A stretch of DNA of 64,000 nucleotides from Chryseobacterium gleum (GCA_945888625.1 CAMDAH010000003.1:124001-188000), one strand, 5' to 3'. Counted from the first letter of the stretch, positions 33,837 to 42,364 are shown. A program made the numbers and translations. Notes: generated from the letters alone by a model not told the origin.

Positions 33837-34570
33837 AAAGGTCTGTTTGGCCCATTTTACTGCTATTGGTTTTGATTTCGTGTAGAAAGCCGAATGAACG
33901 TCCTTGTTGGAAAAAGTCAGGTTCGTTTGCAGTGAATGAAATTCAACTCGGTGCTTTTAATCGCTTGTTTTTGAAAGAACATATTTCCTATAAATTGATT
34001 CAAGATTCAACCAACAAAATTGTCATTAAAGGCGGTGCGAATTTAATTGGCTTTATAAATGTTCAAGCAGAAGATGGGTTAGTCTCCATTAGTAATGACA
34101 ATAAATGCAATTTTTTTAGAAAATATGAAGTGGTGGAGGTTGAAATTCATTTCACTTCGCTTATCAATATACTATTTGAAGGAACAGAAAAATTAAGCTG
34201 TGCAGATACTTTGAAAGTCAATTACTTATCGGTAACGCTTCGTGATGGTGGTGGGTCGATGGATTTGTTGGTAAATGCAATGAACATTCGAACAGATCTC
34301 ACCAATGGTTGGGGCGATTTGGTACTTCGTGGAAATACAAATACCGCTAGTTATCAAGTATTGGGTAATGGTTTTGTGGAGGCACGAGAACTTCATGTGA
34401 GCGATTCAATTAATTTCATTTCGAGTTCTTCCACCATTCAAAAAATAAATGCTAGCAATTGTAAATTAAAAGTGGAAATCAATGGAATTGGTGATATTTG
34501 GTACTATGGATTACCAACAGCAATTAGTAAGCACGAGTATGGTAAAGGGAAATTAATTGATAAAAATTAA
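33824..34570 (+). CDS. DUF2807 (GIN-domain) lipoprotein
   Basis: 248 residues. The lipobox is VLISC with Cys20. The body (about 38-240) is a repetitive beta-solenoid-like DUF2807 domain: FNRLFLKEHISYKL, VSISNDNKCNF, LSVTLRDGGGSMDL and VEINGIGDIWYYG, the last being the typical closing element. Function is unknown; such lipoproteins face the periplasm or surface. It overlaps the PagL-like gene by 13 nt, so they are co-translated. Confidence 0.8.
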   Translation: MEKIKRSVWPILLLLVLISCRKPNERPCWKKSGSFAVNEIQLGAFNRLFLKEHISYKLIQDSTNKIVIKGGANLIGFINVQAEDGLVSISNDNKCNFFRKYEVVEVEIHFTSLINILFEGTEKLSCADTLKVNYLSVTLRDGGGSMDLLVNAMNIRTDLTNGWGDLVLRGNTNTASYQVLGNGFVEARELHVSDSINFISSSSTIQKINASNCKLKVEINGIGDIWYYGLPTAISKHEYGKGKLIDKN

Positions 34571-34613
34571 CAGAGTATAAGATGTTAAGTATTAAACCTA
34601 AATTATAAAATCA

Positions 34614-35375
34614 ATGAAAATTATATCGTTTAATGTGAATGGAATTCGCGCCATTGTAGCCAAAAATTTTATTCAGGATATGAAAGCCATTTCGCCTGAT
34701 GTTATTTGTTTGCAAGAAACAAAAGCGGATGCTGAGCAAGTGGCCATTGCTGTCGCGGACTTGTCAGGTTATCATGTGTTTGCTAACCAAGCTGAGAAAA
34801 AAGGGTATTCAGGTACAGCGATCTTAAGCAAAAAAGCACCCATCTCGGTTGAATATGGAATGGGGACGGATGAACACGATCACGAGGGGAGAATTGTGAA
34901 AGCTGAATTTGATGATTTCTTTTTAGTATGTGTGTATGTCCCAAATTCAGGAAGTGAATTGGCAAGATTGCCCTATCGACAACAGTGGGATGCTGATTTC
35001 TTGGCTTATCTGAAAAATTGTGAAAAAACGAAACCTGTTATTATCTGCGGTGACTTAAACGTTGCGCATCAAGCCATTGATTTAGCAAGGCCCAAAGAAA
35101 ATTATAACAAGGCGGCTGGTTATATGCAAGAAGAAATTGATGGGCTGAGTCGATTTGTTGATGCTGGTTTAGTGGATACCTTCCGGTATTTCAATCCTGA
35201 TCAAGCTAAGTATTCCTGGTGGAGTTACCGTGCCGGAGCTCGTGAAAAAAATGTAGGTTGGAGAATCGATTATTTTCTTGCATCGGAAGCTTTTCTCAAT
35301 CGAATTTCTGCCACTGAAATTTACAATGACATCCTCGGATCGGATCATTGTCCGGTGGGAATTACGATTAAGTAA
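34614..35375 (+). CDS. xth: Exodeoxyribonuclease III
   Basis: 253 residues, an ordinary length. It contains FNVNGIRA (6-13), CLQETKAD with the metal-binding Glu, the GDLNVAH catalytic block, WWSYR and the terminal GSDHCPV with the catalytic His. It removes nucleotides 3' to 5' from duplex DNA and cleaves at abasic sites in base excision repair. It lies 43 nt after the DUF2807 gene on the same strand and ends 3 nt before a convergent small gene. Confidence 0.94.
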   Translation: MKIISFNVNGIRAIVAKNFIQDMKAISPDVICLQETKADAEQVAIAVADLSGYHVFANQAEKKGYSGTAILSKKAPISVEYGMGTDEHDHEGRIVKAEFDDFFLVCVYVPNSGSELARLPYRQQWDADFLAYLKNCEKTKPVIICGDLNVAHQAIDLARPKENYNKAAGYMQEEIDGLSRFVDAGLVDTFRYFNPDQAKYSWWSYRAGAREKNVGWRIDYFLASEAFLNRISATEIYNDILGSDHCPVGITIK

Positions 35376-35378
35376 GAA

Positions 35379-35606
35379 CTAGTTTTTATCGTCGTCGTAT
35401 TCGCCTTGTAGGGAGTATTTTCCAAATATCAAGAGTCCAATTACTACAATTGGAAGTAAGACAAAACATACAATTATCCCAAAGACTAGGTCTTCTTGTT
35501 TATTACTTGTAAACTTTGGAATGCCAAGCGCTGTAATCCCATAATAGGCCACAAGAACGGCAAGGATCCACCAAAATATTCCCAAGATTCGTTTTACTCC
35601 GTTCAT
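35379..35606 (-). CDS. Small two-helix membrane protein beside an MFS transporter
   Basis: 75 residues with hydrophobic segments at about 7-28 and 41-64 and an acidic tail ending EYDDDKN. It begins 1 nt after the MFS transporter stop on the same strand, so it is coupled to it. Small proteins of this type (DUF6814-like, from memory) accompany MFS transporters in Bacteroidota and may be accessory subunits; this is inference from position. Confidence 0.65.
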   Translation of the reverse strand: MNGVKRILGIFWWILAVLVAYYGITALGIPKFTSNKQEDLVFGIIVCFVLLPIVVIGLLIFGKYSLQGEYDDDKN

Positions 35607-35607
35607 A

Positions 35608-37140
35608 TTAATCGTCTATGTTTTTTGATGTTGAACTGATATAAATTACACCAATAATTAGGCAAATTGAAGCCACACCTATCGGATACCACAATCCTTG
35701 TAAATACCATTGAGGATTGCCAGCATCTTTTGCATTGGTTACTAAATAGGTGGCAACTGCTGGTAACAAACCTCCAAAAACACCATTTCCAATGTGATAG
35801 GGTAAGCTCATCGATGTATATCTAATTTTTGTTGGGAATAATTCCACCAAAAATGCTGCAATTGGGCCATAGACCATTGTGACAAAAATAACTTGGATAA
35901 AAACCAAGAAGATCAACCAGTATTTATCCTGATCGTTAATATGGATATTGTTTTTAATCTCAGCTTGTAGTTTTCCATTTTTGAACAATGGCTTTCCCTC
36001 GCTTAATTTAATTTTTGTCGTAACGGTTTGAACGGTTCCATCGGCGTAGTTTATTTTATTCACATAAATTGAATCGCTGTTCTTTCCTTTCGTAATTTGT
36101 AGGCTACTTGTTTTATTTTCATTGATGATTAGCGCTGATTTATTCGCTAGATTCGTCGTTTGATACATGGATTCATAAATTGGACGATACGCCAAAATAG
36201 CGAATAACATGCCCGCCATCATGATCCATTTCCGTCCAATTTTATCACTTAGCCAACCAAAAAAGACAAAGAATGGTGTTCCACAAATAAGTGCAATAAA
36301 TAGCAAGCTGTCCACTTGTTCTTTATCAACATTCATGGTTTTTTCCATGAAACTCATGGCATAGAATTGCCCTGTATACCAAACAACTCCCTGGCCCATC
36401 GTCGCGCCAAATAAGGCTAATAAGACCAACTTGAAATTTTGTTTTTTTCCGAAACTTTCTTTTATGGGATTTTTCGCAATATTCCCTGCTGCTTTTGCCT
36501 TCTCAAAAACCGGAGATTCCTCCATTTTTTTACGAATGAAGTACGAAAGAATCACGAGGAGAATTGATACCCAAAATGGCACGCGCCATCCCCAGTCGTT
36601 GAATTCTTCAGCACTCAACATACTTCGAGTACCCATAATAACGAGGAGGGAAACAAATAAGCCAATTGTTGCGGTGGTTTGAATCCAAGAAGTCATGAAA
36701 CCTCTTTTGTTTAATGGTGAATGTTCTGCCACATAAGTCGCCGCACCTCCGTATTCGCCACCTAAGGCTAAACCTTGAAGTAATCTCAATACAAGAACAA
36801 GGATTGGCGCAAGAAATCCAATTGACTCATACGATGGGATGCATCCCATCAAAAAGGTGGCGCCACCCATAAGTACCAAGGTAACCATGAAGGTATATTT
36901 GCGGCCAATTAAATCACCTAAACGTCCAAAAAACAATGCGCCGAAAGGTCGAACAACAAAACCTGCAGCAAAGGTGGCAAGCGTACTTAAGAAAGCGGCA
37001 GTTGGATTGTCTTGTGGAAAAAATTTCGTTGAAATAATTGTAGCGAGACTACCAAAAATGTAGAAGTCGTACCACTCAATCATGGTTCCGAGTGAGGAGG
37101 CACCTATTATTCGAGTTAAAGAGGATTTTTGCGTTGACAC
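35608..37140 (-). CDS. MFS transporter, metabolite:H+ symporter (ProP-like) with a large loop insert
   Basis: 510 residues and about twelve helices. The family markers are MIEWYDFYIFG (20-30), the loop 2-3 motif GRLGDLIGRK (72-81), LQGLALGGEYGGA (121-133) and GWLSDKIGRK (295-304). Between helices 8 and 9 is a soluble insert of about 85 residues (322-407), with strands and Lys/Asn-rich turns, not found in E. coli ProP. The start is GTG at 37140, with a TATCTTTA box 4 nt upstream. Probable substrates are organic acids or osmolytes; this cannot be resolved. Confidence 0.83.
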   Translation of the reverse strand: MSTQKSSLTRIIGASSLGTMIEWYDFYIFGSLATIISTKFFPQDNPTAAFLSTLATFAAGFVVRPFGALFFGRLGDLIGRKYTFMVTLVLMGGATFLMGCIPSYESIGFLAPILVLVLRLLQGLALGGEYGGAATYVAEHSPLNKRGFMTSWIQTTATIGLFVSLLVIMGTRSMLSAEEFNDWGWRVPFWVSILLVILSYFIRKKMEESPVFEKAKAAGNIAKNPIKESFGKKQNFKLVLLALFGATMGQGVVWYTGQFYAMSFMEKTMNVDKEQVDSLLFIALICGTPFFVFFGWLSDKIGRKWIMMAGMLFAILAYRPIYESMYQTTNLANKSALIINENKTSSLQITKGKNSDSIYVNKINYADGTVQTVTTKIKLSEGKPLFKNGKLQAEIKNNIHINDQDKYWLIFLVFIQVIFVTMVYGPIAAFLVELFPTKIRYTSMSLPYHIGNGVFGGLLPAVATYLVTNAKDAGNPQWYLQGLWYPIGVASICLIIGVIYISSTSKNIDD

Positions 37141-37144
37141 GAGT

Positions 37145-37152
37145 TAAAGATA
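37145..37152 (-). promoter_or_regulatory. Possible -7 element (TATCTTTA) of the MFS gene
   Basis: One mismatch to TAnnTTTG, ending 4 nt before the GTG start on the minus strand. Confidence 0.35.
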
Positions 37153-37215
37153 GTGTTTTTTATTATTTTCTAATTCGCAAATTAATTCCAACCTCTAAAT
37201 TCCTAAATTATTTAA

Positions 37216-37338
37216 GAGGAAGTTTTACGTTTCGAGATTTTTGGTGAGACAACTATTCAAACAGATAATTTGAAACAAGGTGCCTATTTTGTTAAATTAG
37301 GAGATAATTTTTATCAAAAAATAATCAAGGTAAATTAA
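37216..37338 (+). pseudogene. Remnant: orphan T9SS C-terminal sorting domain end
   Basis: Forty codons and a TAA, closed upstream by a stop at 37213-37215, read ...EIFGETTIQTDNLKQGAYFV then KLG...QKIIKVN. This is the usual end of a type A T9SS sorting domain (xLxxGxYFVKxx..xxKIIKxN). No cargo domain is attached and no start is present, so it is the 3' relic of a lost cargo gene. The intact cargo gene downstream has a different ending. Confidence 0.75.
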
Positions 37339-37343
37339 TATCC

Positions 37344-37357
37344 TCCGCTAAGGCGGA
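37344..37357. repeat. Small palindrome TCCGC-TAAG-GCGGA (REP-like)
   Basis: A five-bp perfect stem just after the T9SS remnant stop. Short GC-rich palindromes of this type are common intergenic repeats in Bacteroidota; a second GC-rich palindrome lies at 28618-28631. Confidence 0.35.
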
Positions 37358-37474
37358 ATTAAAAACAAGAAAATAATACCTGATTATCAAAAAATCGTTA
37401 AATTCGAATATCCTAAAATTTATTTAGGGCACTATTGTTAGGACACTATTAATGCTAAATTTTAAAACTTTCCC

Positions 37475-40400
37475 ATGATTAAATTATTTCTACTCGTTGC
37501 ATTTTTTACTTCTTTGGTTGCTTTTTCTCAGTGCAATATCGTTGTTTCAACTAATGCAGACGCAGGGACCGGTTCATTAAGGGCAGCAATAGTATCTGCC
37601 AACGCTTGTGTTGGTGCGCCCACAATATCATTTTCAATTTCTTCAGGATCTACTATTGTCCTTCTCTCCGATCTTCCTTCTTTGACGCACAATAATACAA
37701 TAATGGACGCAACAACTTCCCCCGGTTTCAGCTATCCTAATGCCATGGTTACTGTTCAATGGTCTGGAAGAGATGATTGCTTGCAAATTGATGCTGGGAA
37801 TAATGATGTGATTAAGGGCTTACAATTCACAAATAATTTTAACGGAAGCGGCGATGCAGCTATTCGTGCAAATGGAGGGAGCAACTTGCTTGTTCAATAT
37901 TGTAAGGCCTTTAAACAAAATAAAAATTTAGTTCGCATTCAGGGTGCCACCAACGCAGTGGTAGATAATTGCACAGTACAAGACTTTTGGTACAATGGAG
38001 GGAGTTCAGAAAGAGCTTTTGAGATTAACAATGGTAGTTTAATAAGGCTTTCAAATTGCACTATTACCAATGTATCTAAGAAAGTAATTGAACTAAATAA
38101 TAGTGCCAATGGAGGTACTTTAGGAAAAGTGAAAATTTATAATAACGTATTTACCAATGTAGGTTATGGAGACAGTAGCGTATGCGCGCCCACGCCTTGT
38201 GGTATGAATAAAGGAGAGCATGTTATTTGCTCCTACACTAGCCATACTGCCTTGTTTTCTATTCGGAATAATACGCTTAATGGCAGTTCCTCAAAGTTTA
38301 TTGAATTAATAAATACAAGTAGTACTGTAAATAATCGCGATTCCATCTACAATAACAATATTAATAACTGTCGTGGACAACATACCATTTACATTGAGTC
38401 AAATTCTGGCACATATGGGGGAGCAATTGTTCAGAACAATAACATTATCGGTGCTGGGATCAACACGTACAACCAAGATCAGGTAATTGAAATAGGAGGT
38501 TGGGCAAATAATTACAGCGATGTTAAAATCACTGGGAATCTAATTAAAGATTGTCATGGACGTGGCATTATGTTTCGATCGACAGATAATTCGTTGATAA
38601 ATAATAATGTCATTTATAATTGTTCTAAAGATCAAGCCATAGAAATGAATGATGATTGTGATAACGTTACCATTCAAGGCAATTACCTAGGAACTGATGT
38701 AAATAGTTCTCCTGGCCTTTCTTTTTTTACCGGTCATGTCGTTCAATTTAATGATTGTGACGGTTGTACAATCGGTGGAAGTCGATTGTTAAATCAGGGG
38801 AATGTACTTGTTGCCCCCAATAATAATTTAAAAGCAATTGAAGTTTCCTCATCTTCAACAGGAACAACTACTATACAAGGAAATAATGTTAATGTGAACC
38901 CAACAGGTACAATTTGTCTTTCCACCTCTGGAGAGTCTGCTATTCAAATAAACGGGAGCACTGTAATTATTGGTGGTGATTCGCTTACTTTTAGAAATAT
39001 TATTTCCGGTGGTGCTGGTGGTACAGGAATCGAAATTGGCACCTCAGGAGCGACAATTCAAGGTAATCTAATTGGTTGCCAACAAAATGGCGCCATTATT
39101 CAGGGAAATGCGCTTCAATCTGGTATTCGCTTAAATGCCGCATCCGCTTTAGTGGGTAGCACTTCTGCATCGAACTTGATTAATAAAATAGGGTATTGCC
39201 AAAAGGCTATTGAAAACAATGATCAGGACAATAACACATGGAGTAGCAATGAATATTGGGGAAATACAAATCAAACTGTTATTGATAATCAGGGGGGAAG
39301 TCCCAACAATAACATTGCAGCTCCCGTAATTTCTAGTGTTAGTCTTCCGAGTACTGTTACAGGGACAGGGGTTGCAGGAGCTCGAGTAGAGGTATACTTT
39401 TACAATCAAAATGTGAGTTGTCAGGGACATAAGTACTTGGGATTTACAACAGTTTCCAATAATGGAACATGGACATTTACTTCAGCAATAGCCATAAATC
39501 AATCCATAGCTGCTTTACAAATAAGCGCATTAAATGCCTCCGAATTTGTCTGTTCCATTATAACTGCATTTCCACCAACAGCAAATTTTTCAGCTAGTTC
39601 AACCACTATCTGTGCCGGCGATTGCATTAACCTAACGAATTTATCGGTGAATAATCCACTAACCTATAACTGGACCATGAATGGTGGTTCTCCCGCCTCT
39701 TCAACGATCCAAAATCCAACTGTCTGTTATTCAACACCAGGGACTTATACCTTAAATTTACAAGTAAGCAATCCCTCGGGGACCAATACCATGAGCATGA
39801 ACATTGTAGTTCTTCCTGCTAGTGTTTCAACGTCGCAGTCAATTGCTTTGTGTCCAGGGGAAAATGTAACGGTTGGCACCAGTGTTTATTCCACTGCGGG
39901 AACTTTTGTTAATACCTTAGTTTCTAGCTCTGGTTGCGACAGTATTGTAACTACCTCGATTACGATCAACCAACCTTCAGCTTTCACGCAAAGCATCGAT
40001 ATTTGTCCCGGAGAGAGCGTTATCGTAGGCAATAACAGTTACACTACGAGTGGCACATTTACCGATGTACTGGTGAATGCCGCGGGCTGTGATAGTGTTG
40101 TGACCACCACCATAATAGTAAATAGTAATTCCACGACCACCCAAACGGTTACCATTTGCGAAGGTGAGAGTCTTTCTGTTGCCGATAGCGTATACGACGT
40201 TTCAGGTACTTACAACAATGTTACAAATGGCTCTAACGGATGTGACAGTACAATCATTACTATTTTAACAGTAGAAGATTGCTCCAGTATTTTTGAAAAC
40301 TCGGAGGCTGCGGTTATTATCTATCCCAATCCAACTAATGACATACTTACTATTGATGTTGAGAATAAATTAATCGGTTCTAAATACAGGGTGTTTGATC

Positions 40401-40537
40401 AGACAGGCAGAATGCTTTTGCTAGGAAGACTAAATTCGAAATCCGAAACGATTTCCATTGGCGCTTTATCGAGCGGAATATATTCCTTGGTTTTGGGTGA
40501 AGATTTTCGAAAAACTGTCAAAATAGCCAAACAATAA
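37475..40537 (+). CDS. Large T9SS-exported beta-helix protein with PKD domain and three C-terminal repeats
   Basis: 1020 residues. Signal peptide 1-19 (VAFSQ). CSLREAI-like start SLRAAIVSANAC (about 34-45), then a long right-handed parallel beta-helix to about 640, full of NNxI rungs. A PKD-like domain follows (about 705-780: ANFSASSTTICAGDCINLTN ... YNWTMNGG). Then come three tandem repeats of about 50 residues (39821-40274) with the pattern CPGExVxVGxxxYxxSGTFxxxL...GCDSxVTT, and the T9SS sorting domain VIIYPNPTNDILTIDV at the end. It is expected at the cell surface; whether it binds or cleaves a glycan is unknown. Confidence 0.83.
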   Translation: MIKLFLLVAFFTSLVAFSQCNIVVSTNADAGTGSLRAAIVSANACVGAPTISFSISSGSTIVLLSDLPSLTHNNTIMDATTSPGFSYPNAMVTVQWSGRDDCLQIDAGNNDVIKGLQFTNNFNGSGDAAIRANGGSNLLVQYCKAFKQNKNLVRIQGATNAVVDNCTVQDFWYNGGSSERAFEINNGSLIRLSNCTITNVSKKVIELNNSANGGTLGKVKIYNNVFTNVGYGDSSVCAPTPCGMNKGEHVICSYTSHTALFSIRNNTLNGSSSKFIELINTSSTVNNRDSIYNNNINNCRGQHTIYIESNSGTYGGAIVQNNNIIGAGINTYNQDQVIEIGGWANNYSDVKITGNLIKDCHGRGIMFRSTDNSLINNNVIYNCSKDQAIEMNDDCDNVTIQGNYLGTDVNSSPGLSFFTGHVVQFNDCDGCTIGGSRLLNQGNVLVAPNNNLKAIEVSSSSTGTTTIQGNNVNVNPTGTICLSTSGESAIQINGSTVIIGGDSLTFRNIISGGAGGTGIEIGTSGATIQGNLIGCQQNGAIIQGNALQSGIRLNAASALVGSTSASNLINKIGYCQKAIENNDQDNNTWSSNEYWGNTNQTVIDNQGGSPNNNIAAPVISSVSLPSTVTGTGVAGARVEVYFYNQNVSCQGHKYLGFTTVSNNGTWTFTSAIAINQSIAALQISALNASEFVCSIITAFPPTANFSASSTTICAGDCINLTNLSVNNPLTYNWTMNGGSPASSTIQNPTVCYSTPGTYTLNLQVSNPSGTNTMSMNIVVLPASVSTSQSIALCPGENVTVGTSVYSTAGTFVNTLVSSSGCDSIVTTSITINQPSAFTQSIDICPGESVIVGNNSYTTSGTFTDVLVNAAGCDSVVTTTIIVNSNSTTTQTVTICEGESLSVADSVYDVSGTYNNVTNGSNGCDSTIITILTVEDCSSIFENSEAAVIIYPNPTNDILTIDVENKLIGSKYRVFDQTGRMLLLGRLNSKSETISIGALSSGIYSLVLGEDFRKTVKIAKQ

Positions 40538-40558
40538 GCATTAACAGTGCTGTCTTTT

Positions 40559-40657
40559 TTAATGGATGCTATCCTTTACATACCAAGCAACCGTTCTTTT
40601 AATTCCTTCTTCTACAGTAATTTCTGGCGCATAACGTTTTACGGCTATATGTAGGTG
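40559..40657 (-). pseudogene. Remnant: C-terminus of an NAD-dependent sugar epimerase/dehydratase
   Basis: Thirty-two codons and a TAA end RYAPEITVEEGIKRTVAWYV then KDSIH. The pattern YxPxxxxEEGxxRTVxWY is the usual last helix of extended SDR epimerases that act on nucleotide sugars. The NAD-binding domain and Tyr-x3-Lys are missing, and the frame is closed by a stop upstream. It is joined in another frame to the next remnant. Confidence 0.65.
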
Positions 40658-40659
40658 GC

Positions 40660-40802
40660 TTTTTTACCACTCCAGCTAAATAATGTTGACCTGTAATGCC
40701 CGTTGTATTAATTAACCATGAGGTAATTGAAGGGGCAACCTGCTGTGCCGAATTTGCTGAATAAACCAGTAACGAGCACAAAATAAAAAAATTATTTTTC
40801 AT
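40660..40802 (-). pseudogene. Remnant: N-terminus of a secreted protein (possibly YHYH type)
   Basis: ATG at 40802 opens a good signal peptide (MKNNFFILCSLLVYSANSA), followed by PSITSWLINTTGITGQHYL. The ITSWxxNTTGxTG stretch reminds me of the start of secreted YHYH-domain proteins, but I cannot check this. After about 48 codons the homology ends and the frame runs into the epimerase remnant. No full-length gene exists here. Confidence 0.5.
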
Positions 40803-40950
40803 AAATTAATCTTAACATCAAGATAAAATTTAAATTTTTTAAGTTTTGATTAATCAATCGGACATTATTTTTACGTAATTGTTTTGATTATTAAACAACT
40901 TAATCTTTCTCTAGGAAATTAAAAATTGGATATTCTTTCTGGGTTTAGTA

Positions 40951-41136
40951 TCACCACGTTTTATATCGCTTACTGAGTTGAAATAGGAGTAAAATGAATA
41001 GTCCAAGAGTTATTACTGGCCATAGCACACAAAAAATCAGTGCATTAAAGTCTTCGTAAGTTAATCCCAGTATGTTAGCAGCGTTAATGATGAAATCGGT
41101 GCAATACACATAAATAAACCTAATTAAATCAGTCAT
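40951..41136 (-). CDS. Small membrane protein, last gene of the LDT/metallopeptidase cluster
   Basis: 61 residues with one strong hydrophobic segment (about 32-54). Its C-terminal half (FNALIFCVLWPVITLGLFIL ... SKRYK) matches that of the preceding gene product (MNVLFLVIIWPLVMFGLLIA ... FKRKK), with shared Asn, Trp-Pro and Gly-Leu, so the two are paralogous modules. The ATG overlaps the upstream stop (ATGA). No known function. Confidence 0.65.
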   Translation of the reverse strand: MTDLIRFIYVYCTDFIINAANILGLTYEDFNALIFCVLWPVITLGLFILLLFQLSKRYKTW

Positions 41137-41519
41137 GCCTTCTTTTTTCGTTTAAAAAACAATTCTACATTGGCTATTAAGAGTCCAAACATCACCAAAG
41201 GCCAAATAATCACTAAAAAAAGCACATTCATTTGCTGGTATACATCGCCGCCCTCCTTGAGTTTAAGTGAATTAATAATATTTTGGTACAAGACATCTAT
41301 GATTCCAATATTTATACAATTATTATCACGATGCGAACACCCATGGGTATGACAGTCCCAAGTACAGCGTTTAGCATCTTTCTGTTGGGGATTTAAGGCA
41401 GTTACTTTAGTGCCAAATACAAATACTTTGTAGGGCTCGGAACGCGAAGCCTCATTGACCATAATAAGACAAAAAAATGGAGTCGCTAAGATGAGGAAAT
41501 AAAATATAAAACGCTTCAT
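41133..41519 (-). CDS. Two-helix membrane protein with a Cys/His-rich outer loop
   Basis: 128 residues from ATG 41519, which overlaps the upstream stop (ATGA); an ATG three codons earlier is less likely. A signal-like helix (about 3-22) and a C-terminal helix (about 96-117) bracket a loop with CTWDCHTHGCSHRDNNC at about 52-68: four Cys and three His in 17 residues, a plausible metal-binding or disulfide site on the outer face of the inner membrane. Family unknown to me. It belongs to a four-gene coupled cluster. Confidence 0.65.
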   Translation of the reverse strand: MKRFIFYFLILATPFFCLIMVNEASRSEPYKVFVFGTKVTALNPQQKDAKRCTWDCHTHGCSHRDNNCINIGIIDVLYQNIINSLKLKEGGDVYQQMNVLFLVIIWPLVMFGLLIANVELFFKRKKKA

Positions 41520-42358
41520 TCTTTGCATAAGGTTACGTGAAAATGGTCATCGTGTCTAACACTTTCGCATCCAGCTTCTGAATAGTTTCCATGAAGTTTA
41601 AATCGCTCTTGTAAATGTTTTTCAAAAAATATAGTGTAGGGTAGGTTTCCGTCAAATATTTTTATCAAATCTGTGGAAATCGAATTGTTCAAGGAATAAG
41701 CTGTTTTTGGAAGATTTTTATACATAAATGAATAGGTCCAATTCTTTTTTTCACATGAACATGGTGTACACGTTTCCCAAGGGAGTGGATCTACTGAACT
41801 TCCGTAGCCGAATGCTGTGGGTGTTAAATTTGAAGCGTTTTCTTGCTCATCATTGTATACCAAAGCAATATCTGCTTTGGCTCCATCGTGTGTAATATGC
41901 GGAAAGAGCCCTTCTAAAATCCATGTGTTTTTATCGCCTTTAACATCAATCCTAAATGGATAATTACAATCCATGTATTTTACTTTGAGTTGTGGATATT
42001 TTTTTCTGAATGCTGCCGCAATGGTTTCTAACTTATCACGTCCTTCGGATTTGATATAATTTCTACCAAAAATAGCTGTCCAATAGCTTACAGGAACCAA
42101 GGCCCCTGATTTTGAAAAGGGCAAGGGAGCACGGTCTTGAATACGTGCTAGGAGAGGAATAATAGCAAACATGAAAAATAGGTAAAAAACAACAAAGCCC
42201 CCAATGTTGACACCACGCCTAAGCCAAGGATTCCTTAGTTTCTCTTTGAAAAATCGAAAAATGACCAACCATAGCAACAAAATAATCCCTCCTACTTGTG
42301 AAAGTATAGTTAATAAGCTAAGAGCGAGAATGATCACCAGTATCTTTAGAATTTTCAT
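41516..42358 (-). CDS. Membrane protein with LAS-type zinc metallopeptidase signature (inferred)
   Basis: 280 residues. Two helices (about 4-35, 50-70) anchor a C-terminal domain outside the cytoplasm. Candidate zinc ligands are His157 and Asp163 (THDGAKADI) and a terminal HxH, His272 and His274 (RHDDHFHVTL). This resembles the HxxGxxxD ... HxH layout of LAS peptidases (MepA, VanY, M15), though the His-Asp spacing is one residue shorter. A CTPCSC motif lies at 197-202. If active it would cut peptide bonds in peptidoglycan, fitting the transpeptidase-like gene just upstream. No close family is known to me. Confidence 0.5.
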   Translation of the reverse strand: MKILKILVIILALSLLTILSQVGGIILLLWLVIFRFFKEKLRNPWLRRGVNIGGFVVFYLFFMFAIIPLLARIQDRAPLPFSKSGALVPVSYWTAIFGRNYIKSEGRDKLETIAAAFRKKYPQLKVKYMDCNYPFRIDVKGDKNTWILEGLFPHITHDGAKADIALVYNDEQENASNLTPTAFGYGSSVDPLPWETCTPCSCEKKNWTYSFMYKNLPKTAYSLNNSISTDLIKIFDGNLPYTIFFEKHLQERFKLHGNYSEAGCESVRHDDHFHVTLCKE

Positions 42359-42364
42359 AATTTG

